From the NCBI RefSeq assembly GCF_017592545.1, contig NZ_JAGFOA010000005.1:186001-250000 (forward strand): DNA of 64,000 nucleotides, read 5' to 3'. Below the pieces are notes generated by a model. That model had not been told where the DNA came from, did no database searches, and saw only the letters and a program-made list of their open reading frames with translations. This stretch comes from Microbacterium stercoris (GTDB lineage Bacteria > Actinomycetota > Actinomycetes > Actinomycetales > Microbacteriaceae). Below, piece by piece: positions 6,470-15,647 of the stretch; within the stretch, counting starts at the first letter, position 1, and every line of letters starts with the position of its first letter. The translations under genes and the position numbers were made by a program.

Positions 6470-8865
6470 CCCTTCATCCTCAGACCGAGTCGTTCGCGGC
6501 GGCCCAGAAGTTCCGCCTCGACGAGTTCCAGGTCGAGGCGTGCAAGTCGCTGGAGAGCGGGCGCAGCGTGCTCGTGGCCGCGCCCACCGGAGCGGGCAAG
6601 ACGATCGTCGGCGAGTTCGCCATCCATCTCGCGATGCAGACATCCGATCAGAAGGCCTTCTACACAACGCCGATGAAGGCGCTGTCGAACCAGAAGTTCC
6701 GGGAGCTGCAGGAGGTGTACGGCGCCGAGCAGGTCGGGCTGCTCACCGGAGACGTCAACATCAACGGCGATGCGCGCGTGGTGGTCATGACCACCGAGGT
6801 GCTGCGCAACATGCTGTACGCCGACTCGACGGCGCTGCGCGGGCTCCGCTACGTGGTCATGGATGAGGTGCACTACCTCGCCGACCGCTTCCGCGGCGCC
6901 GTCTGGGAAGAGGTCATCATCCACCTCCCCGCGGCCGTGCGGCTGGTCTCGCTGAGCGCCACGGTGTCGAACGCGGAGGAGTTCGGCGACTGGCTCGACA
7001 CCGTGCGCGGCGACACCGAGGTCATCGTCTCCGAAACCCGTCCCGTGCCGCTCGAGCAGCACGTGCTGGTGCGCGGCGACCTGCTGCCGCTCTTCGACGA
7101 GCGCGCGGGTGCCGCCGCCGCGCAGGTCAACCACGAGCTCATGCGCATGCGCGGAGGCCAGGCGCACGCCGCCAACAGCGCGTTCTTCGACGCCCGCCGA
7201 TCGGGCAGGCGCCGCGGCTCCTACCACCGGCCCGGTCCGCCGCGACGCGCCGAGCGCATCGACCGTCCGGAGGTCGTGCACCTGCTCGAGCGGTCCAACC
7301 TGCTGCCGGCCATCTTCTTCATCTTCAGCAGGGTCGGCTGCGACGCGGCCGTGCAGCAGGTGCGTCGGTCGGGCCTGCAGCTCACGACGGCGGAGGAGCG
7401 CCGCGAGATCCGCGAGGTGATCCAGGATCGGACGGCGATGCTGCCCGACGAGGATCTCGCGGCCCTCGGCTTCTGGGAGTGGGCGGAGAACCTCGAGCGC
7501 GGGCTCGCCTCGCACCACGCGGGCCTGCTGCCCGCGTTCAAGGAGGTCGTGGAGGAGCTCTTCCAGCGCAAGCTCGTCAAGGTCGTCTTCGCGACCGAGA
7601 CCCTGGCTCTGGGCATCAACATGCCCGCGCGCACCGTCGTCCTCGAGAAGCTCGAGAAGTTCAACGGCGAGGCGCGGGTCGCGATCACCTCGGGGGAGTA
7701 CACCCAGCTCACCGGTCGCGCCGGCCGCCGTGGCATCGACGTCGAGGGCCACGCGGTTGTGCAGTGGACCGAGTCGATGGATCCGCAGGCCGTCGCCGCG
7801 CTCGCGTCGCGGCGCACCTACCCCCTCAACTCGAGCTTCCGTCCGACCTACAACATGGCGGTCAACCTCATCGACCAGTTCGGGCGCGAGCGTGCCCGAG
7901 AGGTGCTGGAGTCGTCGTTCGCGCAGTTCCAGGCCGATCGCGCGGTGGTGGGGCTGGCGCGGCAGGTGAAGGATGCCGAGGAGTCGCTCGCCGGATACCA
8001 GAAGGCCATGACCTGCGAGCTCGGCGACTTCGCCGAGTACGCGGCCATCCGCCGGGACCTCTCCGACCTTGAGAAGCTCAACCGCCGCGACACGACGGCC
8101 GGACGAGGCACGCGCGAGAAGCGCGAGCGCGAGATCAACGGCCTCCGTCGCCGGATGACCCGGCACGCGTGCCACAAGTGCCCGGACCGTGAGGAGCACG
8201 CCCGCTGGGGTGAGCGGTACTGGAAGCTCAAGCGACAGACGGACAAGACCCGTCGCCAGATCGAGAACCGCACGGGCACCGTCGCGCGCCAGTTCGACCG
8301 CATCCTCGACGTGCTCGCCGCGCTCGACTATGTCCGCTTCGAGGGATCCGACGCGACCATCACCGAGGCCGGATCCCGCATGAAGCGCATCTACGGCGAC
8401 CGCGATCTGCTGGTGGCCGAGTCGCTGCGCACGGGCATCTGGAAGAACCTCGATGCGGCTTCGCTCGCGGCTCTCGCCTGCGCCCTGGTGTACGAGCCGC
8501 GCGGGCGCGATGGTGAGCAGGTCGATCCGCGGTCGCTGCCGCGGGGCGCGTTCCGTCTCGCGCTGGAGGAGACCGAGCGCCTCTGGGCGGAGCTCGACGA
8601 TCTCGAGCAGGACTTCCGTCTCCCCGGCACCCAGCCCGTGGCCACCGGCCTGGCGGGACCCATGCACCTGTGGGCCCGCGGAGGGCAGCTCGATCGTGTT
8701 CTCGCGGAGGCCGACCTGGCCGCCGGCGACTTCGTGCGCTGGGCCAAGCAGACGATCGACCTGCTCGATCAGCTCTCGCAGGTGGCCGACGGTGAGCTGG
8801 CGCGCACCGCGAGGAGGGCTCTCGACGCCGTGCGCCGCGGCATCGTCGCCTACAGCTCGCTATGA
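6466..8865 (+). CDS. helY: Ski2/Mtr4-like DEAD/DEAH-box RNA helicase
   Basis: 799 residues. Motif I APTGAGKT at about residues 38-45, motif II DEVH at 133-136, motif III SAT, and motif VI QLTGRAGRRG near residue 415 define a superfamily 2 helicase of the Ski2-like group. A C-terminal DSHCT-type helical region follows, and a cysteine pair (HACHKC, about 566-571) lies in the insert. The role is probably RNA unwinding during turnover or processing; the partner nuclease is unknown. The GTG at 6466 overlaps the tatC stop and follows GGAGAT. The frame is open into tatC, but that part is not helicase-like. It overlaps lnt by four bases. Confidence 0.9.
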   Translation: MTLHPQTESFAAAQKFRLDEFQVEACKSLESGRSVLVAAPTGAGKTIVGEFAIHLAMQTSDQKAFYTTPMKALSNQKFRELQEVYGAEQVGLLTGDVNINGDARVVVMTTEVLRNMLYADSTALRGLRYVVMDEVHYLADRFRGAVWEEVIIHLPAAVRLVSLSATVSNAEEFGDWLDTVRGDTEVIVSETRPVPLEQHVLVRGDLLPLFDERAGAAAAQVNHELMRMRGGQAHAANSAFFDARRSGRRRGSYHRPGPPRRAERIDRPEVVHLLERSNLLPAIFFIFSRVGCDAAVQQVRRSGLQLTTAEERREIREVIQDRTAMLPDEDLAALGFWEWAENLERGLASHHAGLLPAFKEVVEELFQRKLVKVVFATETLALGINMPARTVVLEKLEKFNGEARVAITSGEYTQLTGRAGRRGIDVEGHAVVQWTESMDPQAVAALASRRTYPLNSSFRPTYNMAVNLIDQFGRERAREVLESSFAQFQADRAVVGLARQVKDAEESLAGYQKAMTCELGDFAEYAAIRRDLSDLEKLNRRDTTAGRGTREKREREINGLRRRMTRHACHKCPDREEHARWGERYWKLKRQTDKTRRQIENRTGTVARQFDRILDVLAALDYVRFEGSDATITEAGSRMKRIYGDRDLLVAESLRTGIWKNLDAASLAALACALVYEPRGRDGEQVDPRSLPRGAFRLALEETERLWAELDDLEQDFRLPGTQPVATGLAGPMHLWARGGQLDRVLAEADLAAGDFVRWAKQTIDLLDQLSQVADGELARTARRALDAVRRGIVAYSSL

Positions 8866-10463
8866 CCGGCCCTCAGGCCCGGCCCGCGCGTCCCTCGAAG
8901 CGCGGCGGCCGCCACGCGCGCGGCACCGCGCGCCCCTCCGCCCCCATGCCGCTCTGGGCGGCGGTCCTCGCGGCGGTCCTCGGCGGGCTCGCGCTGGATG
9001 CCTCGTTCCCGTCTCTGGGTATCTGGCTGCTCGCGCCCGTCGCCGTGTCCCTGTCGCTCGCCTCGCTGATCGGGCGCCGTGCGGGTGAGGCGCTGCTCGT
9101 CGGCTTGGCGTTCGGCGCCGCATTCTGGTTTCCGCACATCGACTGGATCTCCCGTTTTCTCGGCGACAATCCGCAGAGCTGGGTGCCGTGGGTCGCGCTC
9201 GCGGGCATCCAGACGCTGTTCACGGGTCTCGGGGCCATCCCGATGGCGCTGGCGTATGGGTGGTTCCCCCGAGCGCGTTGGGCTCGCCTGACGCTGCTCC
9301 CGCTCCTCATCGCCGCGCTGTGGAGCGCACGCGAACTCATCACCGGCAGCTGGCCGTACGGCGGCTTCGCGTGGGGCCGGATCGGCATGAGCCAGTCCGA
9401 GAGTCCGCTCGCGCATGTCGCCTCCTGGGTGGGGGTGACGGGGCTGACGTTCCTCATCGTGTTCCTCTGCGCCGCGGCCATCGAGCTCGTGCGACTGCGC
9501 CGAGAGCTGCAGATCGTGGCGTTCACGCCCTTCGTCGCGATCGCGGCGATCCTGCTTCTGCTGCCGGCCTGGCAGACGACGCCGGTCGGCAGCCTCCGCG
9601 TGGGCGCCGCGCAGGGCGCCGGACCGTCGGCGTACATGGACGCGCGCGAGCCGTGGGAGCTCATCCAGGCGCAGCTGGACGCGTCGAAGCCGCTGCGCGA
9701 GGAGCTGGTCGACCTCGTCGTCTGGCCCGAGGGCGGCGTCGACTACGACCCGCTCCAGGACCAGGCCACCGCGACGATGCTGTCGAATGCGGCGCGCGCT
9801 TTCCGCGCGCCGATCCTGATGAACGCGGCGTCCGAGGTGGGGGAGCAGGTCTTCAACACCTCCATGCTCTGGACGGCCGACGGCGTCGACGTCGAGGGCG
9901 GCCTGCAGACGCACGCCAAGCGGCATCCGGTGCCGTTCGGCGAGTACGTGCCGGATCGCGCGTTCTTCGCCGCGATCGTGCCCGATCTCATCGGCATGAT
10001 CGGGCGCGAGTACACCCCCGGTCGGGATGCCCCGACCGTCACAGGGGGCGATGTGGTCGTAGGCCTGGCGATCTGCTTCGACGTGATCGCGGACGACGTG
10101 ATCCGCGAGGGGCAGGAGGCAGGCGCTCAGGTGCTGGTGTTCCAGACGAACAACGCCGACTTCCGTGGAACCGACGAGAACCTGCAGCAGCTGGCCTTCG
10201 CACGGATGCGCGCGATCGAGACGGGTCGCAGCGTGGTCAACCTCTCCACCGTGGGCACGAGCCAGCTCATCGCCCCGGATGGGACGACGCAGGCGGCTCT
10301 GGCGGTGGACGAAGCCGGCCTGATGATCGGCGATGTCGAGCTGCGGGAGGGCCTGACACCCGGCGTGGTGCTCGGGCCGTGGGTGCAGCAGGGGCTGCTC
10401 TGGGGTGCGCTGAGCGGGATCGTTGCGCTCGGCATCCTGCGCCTTGTCCGCCGACGGGCCTAA
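8862..10463 (+). CDS. lnt: Apolipoprotein N-acyltransferase
   Basis: 533 residues: several N-terminal membrane helices (about residues 25-230), then an extracytoplasmic nitrilase-like (carbon-nitrogen hydrolase) domain. The Glu-Lys-Cys triad is visible in WPEGG (about 289), HAKRHPVPFGEY (about 353) and GLAICFD (about 404). A final helix ends the protein. It would N-acylate the lipid-bearing cysteine of lipoproteins such as the FKBP lipoprotein upstream. The ATG overlaps the helicase stop. Its own TAA stop lies inside the -10 hexamer of the next gene. Confidence 0.93.
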   Translation: MTGPQARPARPSKRGGRHARGTARPSAPMPLWAAVLAAVLGGLALDASFPSLGIWLLAPVAVSLSLASLIGRRAGEALLVGLAFGAAFWFPHIDWISRFLGDNPQSWVPWVALAGIQTLFTGLGAIPMALAYGWFPRARWARLTLLPLLIAALWSARELITGSWPYGGFAWGRIGMSQSESPLAHVASWVGVTGLTFLIVFLCAAAIELVRLRRELQIVAFTPFVAIAAILLLLPAWQTTPVGSLRVGAAQGAGPSAYMDAREPWELIQAQLDASKPLREELVDLVVWPEGGVDYDPLQDQATATMLSNAARAFRAPILMNAASEVGEQVFNTSMLWTADGVDVEGGLQTHAKRHPVPFGEYVPDRAFFAAIVPDLIGMIGREYTPGRDAPTVTGGDVVVGLAICFDVIADDVIREGQEAGAQVLVFQTNNADFRGTDENLQQLAFARMRAIETGRSVVNLSTVGTSQLIAPDGTTQAALAVDEAGLMIGDVELREGLTPGVVLGPWVQQGLLWGALSGIVALGILRLVRRRA

Positions 10464-10466
10464 CAT
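10461..10466 (+). promoter_or_regulatory. -10 element TAACAT overlapping the lnt stop codon
   Basis: The hexamer begins with the lnt stop TAA and ends seven bases before the ATG at 10474, again a leaderless-type arrangement. Confidence 0.55.
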
Positions 10467-10473
10467 CGGGGGC

Positions 10474-10689
10474 ATGAGCTTCGAGGACACCGGCCTGCCG
10501 GCCGACGAGTGGTGGTACAACTCCCGCACGGGTGAGGTCGAGCACGGGCCCGAGTCCGCGTCCCTTCACCGTGTCGGTCCCTTCGCGACGCGAGAGGAGG
10601 CCGAGCGCGCTCCGGAGAAACTGCAGGAGCGCTCGAAGGCCTGGGCCGCCGAGGAGGCGCGCGAGGACGGGTGGGGCGACGCGTCGTGA
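10474..10689 (+). CDS. Small SPOR-like protein of unknown function
   Basis: 71 residues, acidic, with no membrane segment or signal peptide. It begins MSFEDTGLPADEWWYNSRTG and contains GPFATREEAERAPEKL, a pattern like that of the short SPOR-type proteins seen in actinobacteria, where GPF-x-t-x-eeA ends the fold. The function is unknown. The frame is open upstream into lnt; ATG 10474 is chosen because of the hexamer at 10461-10466 and because the upstream residues look like read-through of another frame. Confidence 0.7.
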   Translation: MSFEDTGLPADEWWYNSRTGEVEHGPESASLHRVGPFATREEAERAPEKLQERSKAWAAEEAREDGWGDAS

Positions 10690-10703
10690 GCTCCTCGGCC
10701 CAC

Positions 10704-10709
10704 TAGGCT
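10704..10709 (+). promoter_or_regulatory. -10 element TAGGCT of glnA2-glnE
   Basis: It lies about 70 bases before the glnA2 ATG, giving a leader of about 60 bases that ends in an AGGAGA ribosome-binding site (10770-10775). I see no GlnR half-sites around it, in contrast to glnA1. Confidence 0.45.
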
Positions 10710-10778
10710 GATCGAGCGGCATGCCCCTGCCGTGACGGCTGGTGGCCTGCCACACGACGGATCCCGAAGAGGAGACCC

Positions 10779-12119
10779 ATGGACAAGCAGAGGGACTTCG
10801 TTCTGCGCACCATCGAAGAGCGCGGCGTCAAGTTCGTTCGCCTCTGGTTCACCGACGTCGTCGGCACGCTGAAGTCGGTCGCGATCGCTCCCGCCGAGGT
10901 CGAGGGCGCCTTCAGCGAGGGCATCGGCTTCGACGGGTCGGCCATCGAGGGCCTGACCCGCACCAATGAGTCGGATCTGCTCGCGCAGCCCGATCCGACG
11001 ACCTTCCAGATCCTGCCCTGGCGCGGGGAGATCGATCCGACCGCGCGCATGTTCTGCGATCTGTCGACGCCCGACGGGGAGCCGGCGGTGGCCGACCCGC
11101 GCAATGTGCTCAAGCGCACCCTCGCGAAGGCCGCTGACGCCGGCTTCACGTTCTACACGCACCCCGAGATCGAGTTCTACCTCTTCAAGTCGGGCAAGCC
11201 GGGGCACGACGGTCGCCTCGAGCCGGTCGACCACGCGGGGTACTTCGACAACGTGCCCGGCGGCACGGCGCACGATTTCCGCCGTCGCTCGGTGCGCATG
11301 CTCGAGGACCTGGGCATCTCGGTCGAGTACAGCCACCACGAGGGCGGCCCGGGGCAGAACGAGATCGACCTGCGCTATGCGGATGCGCTGACGATGGCGG
11401 ACAACATCATGACCTTCCGCACAGTGATCAAGGAGGTCGCGATCGAAGAGGGCGTGCACGCCTCCTTCATGCCCAAGCCGCTCGCGGGAGAGCCGGGAAG
11501 CGGCATGCACACGCACATGTCGCTCTTCGAGGGCGACACGAACGCCTTCTTCGAAGAGGGAGCCCCCCACCAGCTCTCCAAGACCGGCCGCCAGTTCATC
11601 GCCGGTCTGCTGCACCACGCGCAGGAGATCGCGCTGGTCACCAACCAGTTCGTCAACTCGTACAAGCGCCTCTGGGGCGGCGACGAGGCGCCGAGCTTCA
11701 TCACCTGGGGCCACAACAACCGCTCTGCCCTCGTGCGCGTCCCGCGGTACAAGCCGGGCAAGAGCCAGTCCGCGCGCATCGAGCACCGCGGCATCGACTC
11801 GGCCGCCAACCCCTACCTCGCCTACGCGCTGATGCTCGCCGCCGGCCTCAAGGGCATCGAGGAGGGCTACGAGCTGCCGCCTGAGGCGGAGGACAACGTC
11901 TGGGCGCTCAGCGACACGGAGCGCCGCGCGCTCGGCTACAAGCGCCTTCCCTCCAGCCTTCACGACGCGATCCGCTACATGGAGGACAGCGAGCTCGTCG
12001 CCGAGGCCCTCGGCGAGCAGGTCTTCAGCTACGTGCTCAGCAACAAGCGCCGCGAGTACGACCAGTACCGCGCGCAGGTCACGCAGTTCGAGCTGAAGCA
12101 CAGCCTCGACATCATCTGA
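10779..12119 (+). CDS. glnA2: Type I glutamine synthetase, GlnA2-like, without the adenylylation tyrosine
   Basis: 446 residues. It shows the glutamine synthetase beta-grasp and catalytic domains: GFDGSAIEGL, EIEFYLFK, HHEGGPGQNEIDL, GSGMHTHMSLF, NSYKRLWGGDEAP, RIEHRGID. The ligand residues for two metals, ATP and glutamate are present. At the place where adenylylated enzymes have NLYxLP, this protein reads DNVWALS, so the modified tyrosine is replaced by Trp375. It belongs to the shorter GlnA2 (GSI-alpha-like) branch and should not respond to the adenylyltransferase encoded seven bases downstream. Glutamine synthesis is the default role; other members of this branch act on polyamines or other amines. 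Confidence 0.9.
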   Translation: MDKQRDFVLRTIEERGVKFVRLWFTDVVGTLKSVAIAPAEVEGAFSEGIGFDGSAIEGLTRTNESDLLAQPDPTTFQILPWRGEIDPTARMFCDLSTPDGEPAVADPRNVLKRTLAKAADAGFTFYTHPEIEFYLFKSGKPGHDGRLEPVDHAGYFDNVPGGTAHDFRRRSVRMLEDLGISVEYSHHEGGPGQNEIDLRYADALTMADNIMTFRTVIKEVAIEEGVHASFMPKPLAGEPGSGMHTHMSLFEGDTNAFFEEGAPHQLSKTGRQFIAGLLHHAQEIALVTNQFVNSYKRLWGGDEAPSFITWGHNNRSALVRVPRYKPGKSQSARIEHRGIDSAANPYLAYALMLAAGLKGIEEGYELPPEAEDNVWALSDTERRALGYKRLPSSLHDAIRYMEDSELVAEALGEQVFSYVLSNKRREYDQYRAQVTQFELKHSLDII

Positions 12120-12126
12120 GCCCCGG

Positions 12127-15120
12127 ATGTCGGATCGCGCGCAGTCGTCGCTGACGAACCTCGCCCGGATCGGCTTCTCGCGCCTCGACGCGGCTGCCGG
12201 ACAGCTCGATGAGCTCTCCGAGCTGGTCGGGGTCGACCGGGAGGTGCTGCTCGCGGACGCCGCCTCGGCGGCCGATCCCGACGAGGCGCTGGCAGGCCTC
12301 CTGCGCATCGCGTTGCGCCGGAGCGAGGTCGTGAGCACCGTGCTGCAGGATCCGCACGGAAGACGCGTCGCCTGGCGGCTGCTGGGCGCGTCGTGCGGCT
12401 TCGCCGATTTCTATCTGCGACGACCGGATCAGCTCGCGCGCTTGATCGAGGCCGGCCGTCGGCTGCCATCGACCGCCGAGCTCAGGCGCGTGATGCACAG
12501 CGCGGTCGGAGCGGACGCGGACGGCTTCGCCGCGTCCGGCGACGACTCGGCGTGGATCGGGCTGCGTGTGGAGTACCGGGCCCAGCTCGCGGAGATCGCC
12601 TCGTATGACCTGATGAGCGCGGATCCGGTCGCCGTCGTCCACGAGGTCTCCGCCGCCCTGGCGGACGCCGCGGGCGCGGTGCTCGACGCCTCGCTTGCGA
12701 TCGCGCGGACGAAGGCGCTCGGCAAGGGCGGCTTCGGCGGCTTCCCGCGGGAGGAGATCGCGCAGACGCGGCTCGCGATCCTCGGCATGGGCAAGTGCGG
12801 TGCGCGCGAGCTGAACTACGTCTCGGATGTCGACGTGATCTTCGTCGGCGAGGCGGCCCCCGGCTCAGAGCTTGCGGAGTCCCGCGCCATCGAGATCGCG
12901 ACGCGGCTGGCCATCCAGACCATGCGCGGCATCGACGGCATCGAGGCGGAGCCGCCCCTTTGGGAGGTGGATCCGAACCTTCGCCCCGAGGGCAAACAGG
13001 GTGCCCTGGTGCGGACGCTCGAGTCCCACCTGGCCTATTACGACCGCTGGGCCAAGAGCTGGGAGTTCCAGGCGCTGCTGAAGGCCCGGCCTATCGCCGG
13101 CGACATCGCGCTCGGCGAGGCGTACGTGGCCGCGACGCAGCCGCTTGTGTGGTCGAGCTCAGGGCGTGAGGACTTCGTCGACAGCGCCCAGAAGATGCGC
13201 GAGCGTGTGATGGAGCACATCCCCGCCGCCGACGTCCCCCACCAGGTCAAGCTCGGCCCGGGGGGCATCCGCGACATCGAGTTCGCCGTGCAGCTGCTGC
13301 AGCTCGTGCACGGCCGCACCGACGAGGCGATCCGCGTACCTGCGACCCTGCGAGCGATCCCGGCGCTCGATGACGGAGGCTACATCGGTCGTGCGGAGGC
13401 GAAGGTCTTCGACCGGGACTACCGCGTGCTGCGTCTGATCGAGCACCGCCTGCAGCTCGTGGGACTCTCCCGCACCCACCTCATGCCGCGCACGGAGGAC
13501 GGTCTGCGTGTGCTGGCGCGCGCGACGGGGCTGGCCGAATCCGCCAGCGGCATGACCGCCGTCTGGGAGGACATCAAGCGCGAGGTGCGTGAGATCCACG
13601 TGCGGCTCTTCTACCGGCCTCTGCTGGGCGCCGTCGCCCGCCTGCCTCAGGACGAGGGGTCGCTCACGGAGGACCAGGCACGCGACCGTCTCGCCGCCAT
13701 CGGCTTCCGCGAACCCGCCGTCGCCCTGCGCCATATCGCCGCGATCACGAGTGGGCTGAGCAGGAAGGCGGTGATCCAGCGCACCCTGATGCCCGTCATG
13801 CTCCGGATGTTCGCGGACGGGGCAGATCCCGATTACGGGCTGGTCGTCTTCCGCCGCATCAGCGAGCGCCTGGGGGAGACCCCGTGGTTCCTGCGGATGC
13901 TGCGCGACTCGTCCGGGGCGGCGGAGCGGCTGACCCGGCTGCTCTCGACCTCCCGCTATGCGGGCGAGTTGATGGAGTGGATTCCCGAGTCCGTCGCATG
14001 GCTCGACAGCGACGAGCAGATGCGGCCGCGCAGTGCCGCCGCGCTAGAGGAGGAGGCGCGCGCCATCCGCACGCGCCACGAGAACCTCGAGGACGCGATG
14101 CGCGCCGTACGGGCCCTGCGTCGGCGCGAGATGCTGCGTGCCGCCATGGGCGCGGTGCTGGGGGCGACGACCGTCGAGCAGGTGGCCGATGCGCTGACCA
14201 CCATCACCGATGTGACCCTGCGCGCCACGTTGCGCGCGGTGCAGCGCGCCGTGGTGCCGGACGAGGACGTGTCGCTCGACTTCTCGATCGTCGGCATGGG
14301 CCGCTACGGCGGATCGGAGCTGGGCTTCGGATCGGACGCCGACGTGCTCTTCATCTATCGGCCGGAGAACGTGGAGCCCCACCGCGCGGAGCAGCACGCG
14401 GGGCGGATCGTCGCCGAGCTGCGCCGGGTGTCCGAGGACTTCCGTCTTCCGCTCGAGCTGGACGCAGATCTCCGCCCCGAGGGGCGCAAGGGCCCGATCG
14501 TGCGGTCGCTGGACGCCTATGCCGAGTACTACCGCCGGTGGTCGGGTTCTTGGGAGGCTCAGGCTCTGCTGCGCGCGCGCGGCGTCGCCGGCTCGCACAA
14601 GCTGCTGGAGGCGTTTATGCGGCTCGCCGACGATGTCCGCTATTCGCCCTCGCCGGACGCTCAGGCGGTGCGGGAGATCAAGCGCATCAAGGCGCGCGTC
14701 GAGAACGAGCGGGTCACCTCCCGGATGGATCCGACCCGCCACCTGAAGCTCGGCCCCGGTGGACTCAGTGACGTCGAGTGGCTTGTGCAGCTGCTGCAGC
14801 TGCAGCACGCGCATGAGATCCCGGCGCTGCGCACGACCTCGACGCTCGGCGGCCTGGATGCCGCCGTCGAAGCGGAACTCATCACAGAGGAGGACGCGGA
14901 GCTCCTGCGGGCCGCGTGGATCCTGGCGAGCCGCCTGCGGTCAGCCAACACGCTGCTCACGGGACAGACCAGCGATCTGCTTCCCACCGACCGTCGGCGC
15001 CTCGAGGGCATCGGTCGCATTCTCGAATACCCGCCGCACAGCGCCACCCAGGTCGAGCAGGACTGGCTCGGCACGGCTCGTCGCGCCCGCAAGGTCTTCG
15101 ATCGCCTGTTCTACGGGTGA
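12127..15120 (+). CDS. glnE: Glutamine synthetase adenylyltransferase / deadenylylase
   Basis: 997 residues, the full bifunctional length. Two nucleotidyltransferase domains are visible: GMGKCGARELNYVSDVD near residue 220 (deadenylylation half) and GMGRYGGSELGFGSDAD near residue 723 (adenylylation half), each followed by helical regions with KLGPGGIRDIE and KLGPGGLSDVE. It adds or removes AMP on a glutamine synthetase tyrosine. It lies seven bases after glnA2, but the target tyrosine exists only in the glnA1 product, encoded on the other strand. The short spacer has only a weak ribosome-binding site. Confidence 0.95.
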   Translation: MSDRAQSSLTNLARIGFSRLDAAAGQLDELSELVGVDREVLLADAASAADPDEALAGLLRIALRRSEVVSTVLQDPHGRRVAWRLLGASCGFADFYLRRPDQLARLIEAGRRLPSTAELRRVMHSAVGADADGFAASGDDSAWIGLRVEYRAQLAEIASYDLMSADPVAVVHEVSAALADAAGAVLDASLAIARTKALGKGGFGGFPREEIAQTRLAILGMGKCGARELNYVSDVDVIFVGEAAPGSELAESRAIEIATRLAIQTMRGIDGIEAEPPLWEVDPNLRPEGKQGALVRTLESHLAYYDRWAKSWEFQALLKARPIAGDIALGEAYVAATQPLVWSSSGREDFVDSAQKMRERVMEHIPAADVPHQVKLGPGGIRDIEFAVQLLQLVHGRTDEAIRVPATLRAIPALDDGGYIGRAEAKVFDRDYRVLRLIEHRLQLVGLSRTHLMPRTEDGLRVLARATGLAESASGMTAVWEDIKREVREIHVRLFYRPLLGAVARLPQDEGSLTEDQARDRLAAIGFREPAVALRHIAAITSGLSRKAVIQRTLMPVMLRMFADGADPDYGLVVFRRISERLGETPWFLRMLRDSSGAAERLTRLLSTSRYAGELMEWIPESVAWLDSDEQMRPRSAAALEEEARAIRTRHENLEDAMRAVRALRRREMLRAAMGAVLGATTVEQVADALTTITDVTLRATLRAVQRAVVPDEDVSLDFSIVGMGRYGGSELGFGSDADVLFIYRPENVEPHRAEQHAGRIVAELRRVSEDFRLPLELDADLRPEGRKGPIVRSLDAYAEYYRRWSGSWEAQALLRARGVAGSHKLLEAFMRLADDVRYSPSPDAQAVREIKRIKARVENERVTSRMDPTRHLKLGPGGLSDVEWLVQLLQLQHAHEIPALRTTSTLGGLDAAVEAELITEEDAELLRAAWILASRLRSANTLLTGQTSDLLPTDRRRLEGIGRILEYPPHSATQVEQDWLGTARRARKVFDRLFYG

Positions 15121-15154
15121 TCCGGCTGGCTCAGTGAGCCCGCCGCGCCGGGCC

Positions 15155-15430
15155 TCAAAGGTCGAAGGGCCCGCCGTAGGGCTCGAGGAGATCCCCCGTG
15201 TCGCGGGGGTCGTACCGCACCGTCTCGAGCGAGAACACCACGTGGGTCGCAGGCGAGACCAGCACGCTGACCGAGCGATTGCCGACCACCGTGAACTCCA
15301 CGAACCGGGTCTGCGAGGCCGCCTGTTCGATTCGCGCCTTCAGCGCCTCCACGTCCTGACCCTGAGCAAGCAGGAACGCAGAGCCGTTTACCGTGACCTC
15401 CGTACGGACCATCGTCTGCATCTCAACCAT
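15155..15430 (-). CDS. Small conserved-looking protein of unknown function
   Basis: 91 residues, predicted soluble, with alternating beta strands around one helix (DVEALKARIEQAASQ) and a hydrophobic patch (FVEFTVVGNRSVSVLVSPATHVVF). I do not recognise a family. Its codon usage matches the neighbours. It lies tail to tail with glnE, between glnE and glnA1. Three in-frame ATG codons occur near the start (positions 1, 4 and 7 of the protein); the first is chosen because TAGCGT sits six bases before it. Confidence 0.6.
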   Translation of the reverse strand: MVEMQTMVRTEVTVNGSAFLLAQGQDVEALKARIEQAASQTRFVEFTVVGNRSVSVLVSPATHVVFSLETVRYDPRDTGDLLEPYGGPFDL

Positions 15431-15436
15431 GTGGGC

Positions 15437-15442
15437 ACGCTA
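15437..15442 (-). promoter_or_regulatory. -10 element TAGCGT, leaderless-type, for the small gene
   Basis: Read on the minus strand, TAGCGT ends six bases before the ATG at 15430. Confidence 0.55.
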
Positions 15443-15549
15443 CGCCGCACCGTGCGCCGCTTCGACCGGGTTGCGGGACGTCGCCGAGCGCGCTAGACCC
15501 GCGCGTTCCCGCGTGCTTCTGGGCCCCGCCATCGCGCCCGCTGCACGAA

Positions 15550-15582
15550 AAGAGCCCCTCGAGGTGAACTCGAAGGGCTCTT
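15550..15582 (-). terminator. Rho-independent terminator of glnA1
   Basis: Arms AAGAGCCC and GGGCTCTT plus an inner TCGA/TCGA pairing around a seven-base loop. On the minus strand the stem is followed by CTTTTCG, a short U tract. It lies 66 bases after the glnA1 stop. Confidence 0.8.
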
Positions 15583-15647
15583 ATCAGGATCTGGGGAGCG
15601 TCAGCGGATGCGACCGCCTCCGCTCCCCGACGACCCGGCGGCGATTC

